From NCBI GenBank assembly GCA_903970575.1, contig CAJCJC010000264.1, positions 1 through 6,973 of the forward strand: a stretch of DNA of 6,973 bases. The letters are read 5' to 3'. The stretch is from Alphaproteobacteria bacterium. GTDB lineage: Bacteria > Pseudomonadota > Alphaproteobacteria > BOG-932 > Roseiterribacteraceae. The notes under the pieces were generated by a model. That model had not been told where the DNA came from and ran no database searches. It was given only the letters and a program-made list of their open reading frames with translations. Numbering within the stretch: position 1 is the stretch's first letter; each line of letters begins with the position of its first letter. Both the position numbers and the translations under genes were made by a program. Positions 1 to 6,755 of the stretch are shown piece by piece.

Positions 1-123
1 GCTTGAAACCGTTTCCGCCACGCGGGTTGCCTGTCCCCTCTGTCCGGATCGCCCGCATTCGGGCTAACGTCGCCGGATCAAATAGCACTTTCGCGACCGA
101 ACCAGAAGATTATTCCATCGATC

Positions 124-200
124 TGGTCGGAGTGAGAGGATTCGAACCTCCGGCCCCTGCGTCCCGAACACAGTGCTCTACCAGGCTGAGCTACACTCCG
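124..200 (-). tRNA. tRNA-Pro (anticodon CGG)
   Basis: Read on the minus strand this folds as a complete cloverleaf of 77 nt. The acceptor stem CGGAGTG/CACTCCG pairs perfectly over 7 bp. The D stem is GCTC/GAGC with loop AGCCTGGTA. The anticodon stem CTGTG/CGCAG contains one G-U pair. The anticodon loop is TTCGGGA with CGG at 164-166, followed by a 5-nt variable region and a T stem GGAGG/CCTCT with loop TTCGAAT. The 3' CCA is encoded (124-126). The C1-G72 pair and A73 discriminator are the usual bacterial proline identity elements. The CGG anticodon reads CCG, a common proline codon in GC-rich genomes. The gene lies downstream of ispB on the same strand and probably has its own promoter at 230-258. 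Confidence 0.97.
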
Positions 201-229
201 ATGGCCGCCTCTTGCGCGACAGGCCGCGA

Positions 230-258
230 CATATAGCGCCCCGGCGACCGCACCGCAA
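230..258 (-). promoter_or_regulatory. Candidate promoter of tRNA-Pro
   Basis: On the minus strand TTGCGG (253-258) and TATATG (230-235) are separated by 17 nt. This resembles a sigma70/RpoD promoter with a weak -35 box and a fair -10 box. The predicted start would leave a leader of roughly 20 nt before the tRNA, which is typical for a tRNA gene. This is inferred from spacing and partial consensus matches only. Confidence 0.35.
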
Positions 259-381
259 GCACACCCGCCATCGTCTTCTCGAGCGGCGACGCGACAATCC
301 CGACCGCCGGGCAGCTCTCGATGCGCGGCGCCGGCGCCGAAAACGCCGTCCCCGATGCCCTGGGAATCGGAAAGCGCGGGA

Positions 382-1434
382 TCAGAACTCGCGATTTATG
401 CAGAACTCGACGATCGCGGCCAATGCGCCCCGCATCGGGTTTTGCGGCAGCGACATGAGGGCGGCGGAGGCCGCGGCGCCGTGTCGGCGCGCCAGATCGA
501 GCGAGGCGTCGAACCCATCATGCCGCGCGATCAACGCGACCGCATGCTCGAAGTCGCCATCACGCTGTTCGACGTTTTCAAGCGTCCTGCGCCAGAAGGC
601 GCGTTCGACATCGTTTCCCCTGCTGATGGCGTAGACGACGGGAAGGGTCAGTTTGCCCTCTCGGAAATCGTCGCCGATCGTCTTGCCAAGCGTCGCTTCG
701 CGCGAAGAATAATCCAAAACGTCGTCGACGATCTGAAAGGCGATGCCAAAATTGGCGCCGAAGCGCCGCAATGCATCGGCGTCCGCGGCGGGCCGTTCCG
801 CGACGATCGCCCCAATTTCGCACGCCGCCTCGAACAAGGCGGCGGTCTTGGCGGAGACGACCGCCAGATATTCGGCTTCGGACGTGCGCAGATTGTTATT
901 GGTCGCGAGTTGAAGCACCTCGCCTTCTGCGATCACGGCCGATGCGTGCGACAATATTCGCAACACGTCCAGCGATCCGTCCTCTACCATCAACTCGAAC
1001 GACCGGCTGAACAGAAAATCGCCGACCAGCACGCTCGCCTGATTACCGAACAGCGTGTTGGCCGAATCCTGGCCGCGCCGAAGCTCGCTTTCATCGACGA
1101 CGTCGTCGTGGAGCAACGTGGCCGTGTGGATGAATTCAACCGCGGCGGCGAGCTTGTGATGGCGGTCGCCGCGATAGCCGCACAGTTCGGCCGAAGCCAG
1201 AGTGAGCAACGGGCGCAGACGCTTCCCGCCGGCCGCTACGATATAGCCGGCCAATTGGGGAATGAGCGCGACCGGCGACTCCATGCGGGCCACGATAATC
1301 CGATTGACCGACTGCATGTCCTCGGCAAGCATCTGGCTGAGCCGATCGAGGGCTTCGAGCGAATGATCCTTCTTGACGCCCTCGGCCTCGGGGATCTTAG
1401 GCGCCTCGGCGCGCCGCTCCGCCGCCATGATCAT
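382..1434 (-). CDS. ispB: Long-chain all-trans polyprenyl diphosphate synthase (octaprenyl/decaprenyl type)
   Basis: This enzyme adds isopentenyl diphosphate units to an allylic primer, giving the polyprenyl tail of ubiquinone; it is cytosolic. Counting from the ATG at 1434 (350 aa), GGKRLRP is at 69-75, which binds isopentenyl diphosphate. The first Asp-rich motif DDVVD is at 110-114, in the context FIHTATLLHDDVVDES. Others are EGEVLQL (170-176), K196-T197, the second Asp-rich motif DDVLD (237-241) and GKTIGDDFREGK (250-261). The residue five before the first motif is Ala, not a bulky aromatic, which in this family fits long products. Most alphaproteobacteria make UQ-10, so decaprenyl is likely, but product length cannot be read from the sequence. 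The frame stays open to a TTG at 1518; that extension looks unlike the family. ATG at 1434 or 1428 is preferred, although neither has a clear Shine-Dalgarno. All key motifs are intact. Confidence 0.93.
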   Translation of the reverse strand: MIMAAERRAEAPKIPEAEGVKKDHSLEALDRLSQMLAEDMQSVNRIIVARMESPVALIPQLAGYIVAAGGKRLRPLLTLASAELCGYRGDRHHKLAAAVEFIHTATLLHDDVVDESELRRGQDSANTLFGNQASVLVGDFLFSRSFELMVEDGSLDVLRILSHASAVIAEGEVLQLATNNNLRTSEAEYLAVVSAKTAALFEAACEIGAIVAERPAADADALRRFGANFGIAFQIVDDVLDYSSREATLGKTIGDDFREGKLTLPVVYAISRGNDVERAFWRRTLENVEQRDGDFEHAVALIARHDGFDASLDLARRHGAAASAALMSLPQNPMRGALAAIVEFCINREF

Positions 1435-1554
1435 GACGCGAAACCGGACGCAAACGTAAAGGCGATCAGCGGAATCATGAAGTCCCAGCCGGAAAGGAGG
1501 CCCGAGGCGCGGTTGCAAATATCGGCATGCTTTACCTCGGTGATTGCCAGTGAG

Positions 1555-1582
1555 AACATAGCCTTGTCACTTTTGCGGTCAA
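1555..1582 (-). promoter_or_regulatory. Candidate promoter of ispB
   Basis: On the minus strand TTGACC (1577-1582; 5 of 6 consensus bases) is followed after 16 nt by TATGTT (1555-1560; 4 of 6). This is the best sigma70-like pair in the divergent intergenic region. Transcription would begin near 1548, giving an untranslated leader of about 115 nt before the ATG at 1434. No comparable pair was seen facing the DUF2007 gene on the plus strand. Confidence 0.45.
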
Positions 1583-1697
1583 GATCACCCGGCGCATGGA
1601 AAGAATTACCGTCACCGCGGGCGCAATTCCTCTTCGCGCTTCTTCAAATCGGAGCCCAGATGAACCCGATTCGCGCCTTAAGCGATGAGAATAAGAG

Positions 1698-1913
1698 ATG
1701 AAGGAGCTGGTGCGAACCAATGACGCCGTCTTCCTGTCCTGGCTGCGGGCGACGCTGGCCGATGCCGGCGTCGAGACCTTCGTCTTCGATCAATTCACGA
1801 GCGCCGTGGAGGGTTCCATCGGCGCGCTGCCCCGGCGCGTCATGGTGGCCGACGACGATTTCGATAACGCGCGGCGCATCATGACCACCGAAGGGCCGGA
1901 CCCGATGTCTTGA
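1698..1913 (+). CDS. DUF2007-family small protein
   Basis: This 71-residue protein matches the DUF2007 family, annotated as 'putative signal transducing protein' but without established function. The family pattern is visible in the N-terminal MKELVRTNDAVFLSWL, a helical stretch with DAGVETFVFDQ (22-32), EGSIG (38-42), LPRRVMV (44-50) and the acidic ADDDFDNARR (51-60), ending soon after. This is a full-length single domain, with no signal peptide or membrane segment. The ATG at 1698 is the only sensible start; the upstream Shine-Dalgarno is weak. Its stop TGA (1911-1913) overlaps the TTG start of the methyltransferase, so the two are probably translationally coupled. From memory, this pairing next to a divergent polyprenyl synthase recurs in alphaproteobacteria. 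Its biochemical role is unknown. Confidence 0.9.
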   Translation: MKELVRTNDAVFLSWLRATLADAGVETFVFDQFTSAVEGSIGALPRRVMVADDDFDNARRIMTTEGPDPMS

Positions 1914-2662
1914 GCGGCCTTGACGGGGCAATTTTCGGCGACGGCCTCCTGAATGGGCGCGTTCGTCTGGCTCAGCCGGCCCAGGGCTATCGTGTGGCCA
2001 TCGATCCGGTGCTTTTGGCCGCTTCGGTGACTGTTTCCTCCAGCCAGACGATCCTAGACGCCGGCTGCGGGACGGGCGCCGCGGCTTTATGCCTTGCCGC
2101 GCGCTGCGCGGATGGCGCGATCGTGGCGATTGAGCGCGATCCCGCGCTTGCGGAGTTCGCCAGGCGGAATGTTTCCGCCAATGATTTTGGCGCCCGGATC
2201 GACGTGATCGAGCAAGATTTCGAGGTCTTCGCGTCGGCGCATCGGGAGACATTCGATCAAGTCTTGTTCAACCCGCCATTTTACGCATCGAGCGCCCATA
2301 CCGCCTCACCCTACGCCACGAAAGCTGTCGCCCACGATGAGGCGACGTTTAGCTTCGATGGGTGGATCGCGGCCGCGGCGACGTGCCTGCGGCCGGCCGG
2401 CCGGCTTACGCTCATCCATCGCGCGGATCGTCTCGCCGATATTCTGATGGCGCTCGATCGCCGCTTCGGCGCTACGCTGATCTTTCCGCTTTGGCCCAGA
2501 ATTGGAACTCCGGCCAAGCGAATCATCGTTTCCGCCGTCAAGGGCAGAAAGACGGCGCCTATGTTATTGCCGGGGCTTGTCCTGCACGAAGACGATGGCG
2601 CCTTCACCGCGAAAGTCGAAAACATCTTGCGCAACGCGGCCCCCTTGGCATTGACCGGTTGA
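1910..2662 (+). CDS. TrmN6/YfiC-type tRNA1(Val) adenine-N6-methyltransferase (probable)
   Basis: This is a 250-residue class I SAM-dependent methyltransferase. The SAM-binding loop ILDAGCGTG is at 48-56. An acidic residue ends the following strand (AIERD, 73-77). The catalytic NPPFY is at 121-125; NPPY/F motifs mark N6-adenine and related amino methyltransferases. An N-terminal segment of about 40 residues (NGRVRLAQPAQGYRVAIDPV) and the later PAKRIIVSAVKG (201-212) match the YfiC/TrmN6 subgroup, which methylates A37 of tRNA1(Val) in E. coli. That substrate is inferred from family resemblance; another RNA substrate or a HemK-like role cannot be excluded. The start is a TTG at 1910 overlapping the DUF2007 stop. 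No downstream ATG would keep the N-terminal family segment. The gene is intact, followed 18 nt later by the small membrane protein. Confidence 0.82.
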   Translation: MSGLDGAIFGDGLLNGRVRLAQPAQGYRVAIDPVLLAASVTVSSSQTILDAGCGTGAAALCLAARCADGAIVAIERDPALAEFARRNVSANDFGARIDVIEQDFEVFASAHRETFDQVLFNPPFYASSAHTASPYATKAVAHDEATFSFDGWIAAAATCLRPAGRLTLIHRADRLADILMALDRRFGATLIFPLWPRIGTPAKRIIVSAVKGRKTAPMLLPGLVLHEDDGAFTAKVENILRNAAPLALTG

Positions 2663-2680
2663 ACCGATTAGACTCGCTCC

Positions 2681-2914
2681 ATGAAATTTCTGATCTTTCT
2701 GACAATCATCGTCACGATTTGGTACGTCGTGCGGTGGGTTCAGCACGCCAATGCGTCGAGCGGACCAAGGCAAAGCGCCTTCGGCGAGCCCCGCCGCAGG
2801 ACCATGCCGCGCGCCACGGACACGATCCTTTGCGCGCGCTGCGGAGCATATACGCCGACGGACGTCCTGACGGCGTGCAATCGCACGGATTGTCCTTTCC
2901 CCAGAGCGGGCTGA
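2681..2914 (+). CDS. Small membrane-anchored protein with a four-Cys zinc-ribbon-like tail
   Basis: This 77-residue protein has no assigned function. The N-terminus MKFLIFLTIIVTIWYVVRWV (1-20) is a single hydrophobic helix with no obvious cleavage site, so it is likely a membrane anchor. A basic, Pro/Ser-rich linker (about 24-45) follows. The C-terminal segment is CARC (51-54), then C66 and C71 in ACNRTDCPFPR. The spacing C-x2-C-x11-C-x4-C suggests a compact metal-binding knuckle. It may relate to short PP0621-like zinc-ribbon proteins found near glyQ in alphaproteobacteria, but that is recollection. The gene sits 18 nt after the methyltransferase and 84 nt before glyQ. The ATG at 2681 lacks a good Shine-Dalgarno. 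Codon use is like its neighbours. It is a real gene with fair confidence. Confidence 0.72.
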   Translation: MKFLIFLTIIVTIWYVVRWVQHANASSGPRQSAFGEPRRRTMPRATDTILCARCGAYTPTDVLTACNRTDCPFPRAG

Positions 2915-2926
2915 AGGCCACAGCCC
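2908..2926 (+). other. Hairpin at the end of the small membrane-protein gene
   Basis: GGGCTG (2908-2913) and CAGCCC (2921-2926) form a perfect 6-bp stem with a 7-nt loop, overlapping the TGA stop at 2912-2914. No run of T follows, so it is not a classical intrinsic terminator. It could weakly separate the upstream genes from glyQ, or it may be chance in GC-rich sequence. Confidence 0.25.
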
Positions 2927-2931
2927 CAGGG

Positions 2932-2960
2932 TTGATCGACGGTGGAGGCGTCCGTAAGGT
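2932..2960 (+). promoter_or_regulatory. Candidate promoter of glyQ
   Basis: TTGATC (2932-2937) and TAAGGT (2955-2960) are separated by 17 nt, which would start transcription near 2967, about 30 nt before the glyQ ATG. The -35 box is fair and the -10 box poor (3 of 6). Together with the hairpin just upstream it raises the possibility that glyQ is transcribed partly on its own, but read-through from the upstream genes is equally plausible. Confidence 0.25.
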
Positions 2961-2998
2961 GCGGCGCGTTACTCCGAACGGGAAAATCCGTAACCGAC

Positions 2999-3892
2999 AT
3001 GGCCGACAAGCCGAACAGCTTTCAAGACATCATCCTGCGCCTCCAGCACTATTGGAGCGCTCAGGGCTGTGTGATCCTTCAGCCCTATGACCTTGAGATG
3101 GGCGCGGGCACGTTCCATCCCGCGACGGTTTTGCGGGCGCTGGGCCCCGCGCATTGGCGCGCGGCCTATGTCCAACCCTGTCGTCGCCCGTCCGATGGGC
3201 GATATGGCGAGAACCCCAACCGGTTGCAGCATTATTACCAATTCCAGGTGATCCTGAAGCCATCACCGGCAAACGCCCAGGAACTTTACCTAAACAGCCT
3301 CAAGGCGCTGGGTATCGATCCCATGCTGCATGACATCCGCTTCGTCGAGGACGATTGGGAGAGCCCGACGCTTGGCGCCTGGGGGCTGGGTTGGGAGGTC
3401 TGGTGCGACGGCATGGAGGTGACCCAGTACACCTATTTTCAGCAGGTCGGCGGCATCGAGTGCGACCCGGTATCGGTGGAGCTGACCTATGGCCTGGAGC
3501 GGCTGGCGATGTACGTGCTGGACCGCGAGAACGTCTATGACCTGCCCTATAACGACCCCGCGAGCCCAACGCCGCTGAGCTATGGCGATGTGTTCCTGCG
3601 CGACGAGCGGGAATTCTCGGCGTTCAATTTCGAGGCCGCGAACACCGAAAAGCTCATGATCCATTTCGAGGACGCCGAGGCGGAATGCCATGCCCTGCTC
3701 GCCCGCGCCCTGCCCTTGCCCGCTTATGAGCAATGCATCAAGGCAAGCCATCTGTTCAATCTGATGGATTCGCGCGGCGTGATCAGCGTTCTGGAGCGAC
3801 AGGCGCAGATCGGGCGCGTGCGGGCCTTGGCGAAGGCCTGCTGCGAGGCCTACCTGGCGGGGACCGATCCCGCGGCGGCGCATGCCGCCTGA
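2999..3892 (+). CDS. glyQ: Glycyl-tRNA synthetase, alpha subunit
   Basis: This is the catalytic subunit of the bacterial alpha2beta2 glycyl-tRNA synthetase, which activates glycine with ATP and, with GlyS, charges tRNA-Gly in the cytosol. At 297 residues it has normal family length. Recognisable blocks are [20 protein letters not shown] (22-41), the class II motif 2 region [20 protein letters not shown] (57-76), [20 protein letters not shown] (115-134) and motif 3 GLERLAMYV (165-173). The ATG at 2999 is chosen because the protein then begins with the conserved [11 protein letters not shown]. An upstream in-frame GTG at 2942 would add 19 unrelated residues. A weak purine-rich GGGAAAA lies about 13 nt before the ATG. 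The last 11 nt overlap the acetyltransferase gene, which separates it from glyS. Confidence 0.97.
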   Translation: MADKPNSFQDIILRLQHYWSAQGCVILQPYDLEMGAGTFHPATVLRALGPAHWRAAYVQPCRRPSDGRYGENPNRLQHYYQFQVILKPSPANAQELYLNSLKALGIDPMLHDIRFVEDDWESPTLGAWGLGWEVWCDGMEVTQYTYFQQVGGIECDPVSVELTYGLERLAMYVLDRENVYDLPYNDPASPTPLSYGDVFLRDEREFSAFNFEAANTEKLMIHFEDAEAECHALLARALPLPAYEQCIKASHLFNLMDSRGVISVLERQAQIGRVRALAKACCEAYLAGTDPAAAHAA

Positions 3893-4445
3893 CGCTTTCG
3901 TTATTCGGGACGCGACGCCCGACGATATCCAGGCGATCGCGGCGATTTATGGCCCCGAGGTCGAAACCGGCGTGGCGTCGTTCGAGGAGATCGCGCCCAG
4001 CGAGGCGGAGATGGCCGCGCGGATGACGCGCATCCTGGGCCAGGGCCTCCCCTATCTGGCGGCGGAAAGCCAAGGCGAGGTCATCGGTTACGCCTATGCC
4101 GGGCCGTTCCATCCGCGCGCCGCCTATCGTTACACGCTTGAGGATACCGTCTATATCCGCCGCGACTCTCATCGGCGTGGCGTTGGCCGGGCCTTACTAG
4201 GGGCGCTGCTTCAGCGCGCGGAGGCTTTGGGGTGCCGACAGATGATCGCGCTGATAACGCATGCGCCGGACAGCCCCTCGATCGCGCTGCACGCCGCGAT
4301 GGGATTTCGGCTGGTCGGCGTGACCGAGGGCGTAGGCTGGAAATTCGGGCGTTGGCTCGACATGACGTTCATGCACCGGCGCATCGGCGCCGGCGAGACG
4401 ACGCCGCCGGATCGACCGGCATTGGGACCGAGAATAGATGGCTGA
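3882..4445 (+). CDS. GNAT N-acetyltransferase, phosphinothricin/methionine-sulfoximine acetyltransferase-like
   Basis: This is a 187-residue GNAT enzyme of the PAT/Bar/MnaT group, which acetylates free amino groups of glutamate or methionine analogues such as phosphinothricin, methionine sulfone or sulfoximine, using acetyl-CoA. Visible marks are [19 protein letters not shown] (6-24), GVASFEE (30-36), [15 protein letters not shown] (69-83) and LEDTVYI (86-92). The acetyl-CoA loop is H97-RRGVGR-ALL, followed by [10 protein letters not shown] (133-142) and KFGRWLDM (154-161). E87 and H137 fall about where the proposed catalytic Glu and conserved His lie in Bar. The true substrate is unknown; many relatives are general amino-acid acetyltransferases. 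It starts inside glyQ (11 nt overlap) and ends inside glyS (8 nt overlap), so it is probably translated with both. The gene is intact, with base use like its neighbours. Confidence 0.9.
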   Translation: MPPDAFVIRDATPDDIQAIAAIYGPEVETGVASFEEIAPSEAEMAARMTRILGQGLPYLAAESQGEVIGYAYAGPFHPRAAYRYTLEDTVYIRRDSHRRGVGRALLGALLQRAEALGCRQMIALITHAPDSPSIALHAAMGFRLVGVTEGVGWKFGRWLDMTFMHRRIGAGETTPPDRPALGPRIDG

Positions 4446-6501
4446 GTTCCTGCTCGAAATCTTGTCCGAGGATATTCCGGCCCGCATGCAGGTTCAGGCG
4501 GCGGATGATCTGAAGCGGCTTGTGACCGACGCTCTAACCGACGCCGGCCTGACATTCGACAGCGCCGTGGCGCATTCGACGCCGCGCCGCCTCGTATTGG
4601 TGATCGATGGCCTGCCAAGCGCCTCGCCCGGGCGGAGCGAGGAGCGCAAGGGGCCTAAGGTTGGCGCGCCCGAGGTCGCGATCCAAGGCTTTTTGAAATC
4701 CTCCGGCCTCGCCTCGATCGATCAGGCGGAAATTCGCGAGACGGATAAGGGCGCGGTCTATTTCGCCGTGCGGTCGATCCCGGGGCAACCCGCGGAACGG
4801 ATTCTGGGCGAAGCGGTCGTCTCGGCGATCGACGGACTGTCCTGGCCCAAATCGATGCGCTGGGGCGCGGGTCGCCGCCGCTGGGTTCGCCCGCTCGCCG
4901 GCATCCTGGCGATATTCGATGGCAAGCCGATCATCCTGACCGACGCCAACGAATTGCCGCTCGCCGGCGATTCGACGGTCGGCCATCGCTTTCTCAGCCC
5001 GGCTAGGTTTTCGGTATCCGACTTCGCAGATTACGAGCGGCAACTGCTCGACCACCATGTCGTGCTGGACCGGGAAAAGCGCAAATGGCGCATTTTGGGG
5101 GATGCGAAGCGCAAGGCGGAGGATATCGGGATGAGGCTGGTTCCCGATGAGGCGCTGCTGGAAGAGGTCGTGGGGCTGGTCGAGTGGCCGGTCGTTCTGA
5201 TCGGGGCTATCGACGACGATTTCATGACCTTGCCGCCCGAGGTGCGGCGGACGACGATGCGCGCCAACCAGAAATATTTCACCCTGGAATACCCGGACGG
5301 CAAGCCGGCCCCGCGCTTTGTCATTACGTCGAACATGGCGACGGACGATGACGGCGCGGCGATTATCGGCGGCAATGAGCGCGTGTTGCGCGCCCGGCTC
5401 TCGGATGCCCGGTTCTTCTATGACCAGGATTTGAAGACCAAGCTCGCCGAGCAGAGGCCGAAGCTGGCCAAGATCGCGTTCCACGCCAAGCTCGGTTCGG
5501 TTCTCGAACGGGTGGAGCGTCTGGAGAAACTCGCGATGGAAATCGCGCAATCCGTGCCGCGAGCCAAGCCAGCGATGGCGATCGAAGCCGCGCGGCTATG
5601 CAAATGCGATCTAGTCAGCGGCATGGTCGGCGAATTTCCCGAACTCCAGGGCGCGATGGGCCGTTATTATGCTCTCGCCCAGGGCGCGCCCGACGAAGTG
5701 GCCGACGCGATCCGCGACCATTACAAGCCGCTTGGGCCGAACGACGCCTGCCCGACCGCGCCGGTCACCGTAGCGCTGGCGCTGGCGGAAAAGATCGACA
5801 CTCTGGTGGGTTTCTTCGCCATCGGCGAATTGCCGACCGGATCGAAGGACCCATTCGCGCTGAGGCGCGCGGCGCTGGGGGTGATTCGGCTGATTGTCGA
5901 GAATCAACTTAGGCTCGGACTGACAACCCTCTTTGATGACGCGCTGAATTCGTATGGAAATTTAGCCGTAAGCTCGATCGATCAACTGCTTCCATTCTTT
6001 GCCGACCGCTTGAAAGTGGTCCTTAAGGAGCGCGGCGTCCGCCAGGACCTGATCGACGCTGTCTTCGCGCTGGGCGGCGAGGACGATCTCGTCCGCCTGC
6101 TGGCGCGGGTCGCGGCGCTCCAGAAGTTTCTTGCAACCGATGACGGCGCGAACCTCCTGACCGCCTATCGCCGCGCCGCCAATATCCTCAAGATCGAGGA
6201 GAAGCGCGATGGCGCATCCCATGACGGTCCGGTCGATCCGGGAACTTTGGTGGAGCCCGAAGAAATCGCGTTGGCGCGAGCGTTGGATTCCGCCGCCGAG
6301 CGTGTCGATCCCTTGATCGATACGGAAGATTTCCAAGGCGCGATGTCCGTCTATTCGACACTCCGCCCGGTCGTCGACGCTTTCTTCGAACGCGTCACCG
6401 TCAACGCCGACGACGCGGCAGTCCGACGGAACCGCTTGCGCCTCCTGTCGCGCATTCGCGGTACTTTGAACAAAATCGCCGATTTTTCCTGCATTGCCTG
6501 A
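4438..6501 (+). CDS. glyS: Glycyl-tRNA synthetase, beta subunit
   Basis: This is the tRNA-binding subunit partnering GlyQ. Its 687 residues are full family length. Ordered landmarks are the N-terminal FLLEILSEDIPARM (4-17), STPRRL (47-52), KSMRWG (138-143), PPEVRRTTMRANQKYF (266-281), NERVLRARLSDARFFYDQD (313-331), CDLVSGMVGEFPELQGAMG (390-408) and TGSKDPFALRRAALG (467-481). A C-terminal DALR-type anticodon-binding region follows, ending NRLRLLSRIRGTLNKIADF (665-683). The ATG at 4438 lies 8 nt inside the acetyltransferase gene. Two oddities are visible: codons for residues 482-521 are markedly AT-richer than the surroundings, and the final 23 codons have a diverged duplicate at 6718-6786. The last residues (SCIA) replace the basic residue that relatives usually have in SKI/SRI, while the duplicate reads SRIA. 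Confidence 0.97.
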   Translation: MAEFLLEILSEDIPARMQVQAADDLKRLVTDALTDAGLTFDSAVAHSTPRRLVLVIDGLPSASPGRSEERKGPKVGAPEVAIQGFLKSSGLASIDQAEIRETDKGAVYFAVRSIPGQPAERILGEAVVSAIDGLSWPKSMRWGAGRRRWVRPLAGILAIFDGKPIILTDANELPLAGDSTVGHRFLSPARFSVSDFADYERQLLDHHVVLDREKRKWRILGDAKRKAEDIGMRLVPDEALLEEVVGLVEWPVVLIGAIDDDFMTLPPEVRRTTMRANQKYFTLEYPDGKPAPRFVITSNMATDDDGAAIIGGNERVLRARLSDARFFYDQDLKTKLAEQRPKLAKIAFHAKLGSVLERVERLEKLAMEIAQSVPRAKPAMAIEAARLCKCDLVSGMVGEFPELQGAMGRYYALAQGAPDEVADAIRDHYKPLGPNDACPTAPVTVALALAEKIDTLVGFFAIGELPTGSKDPFALRRAALGVIRLIVENQLRLGLTTLFDDALNSYGNLAVSSIDQLLPFFADRLKVVLKERGVRQDLIDAVFALGGEDDLVRLLARVAALQKFLATDDGANLLTAYRRAANILKIEEKRDGASHDGPVDPGTLVEPEEIALARALDSAAERVDPLIDTEDFQGAMSVYSTLRPVVDAFFERVTVNADDAAVRRNRLRLLSRIRGTLNKIADFSCIA

Positions 6502-6755
6502 TGACAAGTAAGGCAAAAGAGCATGGTAACAGAGCGGATTTCGGTCAGCCGTCTGATGGCTCGGCGACGAAGACCGACCTGGTCGCATTAGAGGGCAAGG
6601 TGGGTCTTCTTACCTGTATGATCGGCGTCAACCTGACGCTTACGCTCCTCGTTCTCGGCAAACTGTTCTTCAAATATCATAAATTGTCATCGACGACGCG
6701 TAGCGCGCGGACGCTGTCGCTTGCGCCTCTTGTCTCGCGTTCGCGGCGCGCTTAA
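6501..6755 (+). CDS. Short ORF with one transmembrane segment; chimeric 3' end
   Basis: This 84-residue ORF starts with an ATG that shares one base with the glyS stop (TGATGA), so re-initiation is possible; no Shine-Dalgarno is seen. The first 20 or so residues are polar. SATKTDLVALEGKVG (21-35) is a short amphipathic stretch and GLLTCMIGVNLTLTLLVLGK (35-54) a likely membrane helix. This layout recalls short DUF1640/CCDC90-like proteins of alphaproteobacteria that end soon after the helix (a resemblance from memory). From about residue 62 the frame runs out of phase through the detached glyS-tail copy, giving the basic, low-information end TRSARTLSLAPLVSRSRRA. The authentic gene was therefore probably truncated or fused here. 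It may be expressed, a remnant, or not a gene at all. Confidence 0.4.
   Translation: MTSKAKEHGNRADFGQPSDGSATKTDLVALEGKVGLLTCMIGVNLTLTLLVLGKLFFKYHKLSSTTRSARTLSLAPLVSRSRRA

Noticed and set aside
3..236. Plus-strand open frame running across the tRNA
   Set aside because: It spans the whole tRNA-Pro gene on the opposite strand and has no protein-like features. I see no gene in 1-123 apart from a small GCCCG/CGGGC hairpin at 51-64 without a T run.
326..348. Perfect palindrome CGGCGCCGGCGCCG (326-339) and overlapping CGGCG/CGCCG stem, as an ispB terminator
   Set aside because: Neither is followed by a T run on the minus strand, and such self-complementary strings arise easily in GC-rich DNA. Otherwise 201-381 holds only the candidate tRNA promoter.
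355..1701. A 448-codon plus-strand open frame opposite ispB
   Set aside because: It is antisense to a clear polyprenyl synthase with all catalytic motifs. The frame is open only because of GC-rich codon bias, and its product is rich in Arg/Gly without recognisable domains.
2915..2998. T-box or glycine riboswitch controlling glyQ
   Set aside because: The 84-nt gap is too short for a T-box leader and shows no T-box consensus or glycine-aptamer architecture. T-box control of glyQS belongs mainly to Firmicutes.
3290..3883. A 197-codon minus-strand open frame opposite glyQ
   Set aside because: Same reason: antisense to a conserved gene, with the open frame explained by GC bias.
4534..5550. A 338-codon minus-strand open frame opposite glyS
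   Set aside because: It is a shadow of a conserved essential gene; the product has no family features and no plausible start region.
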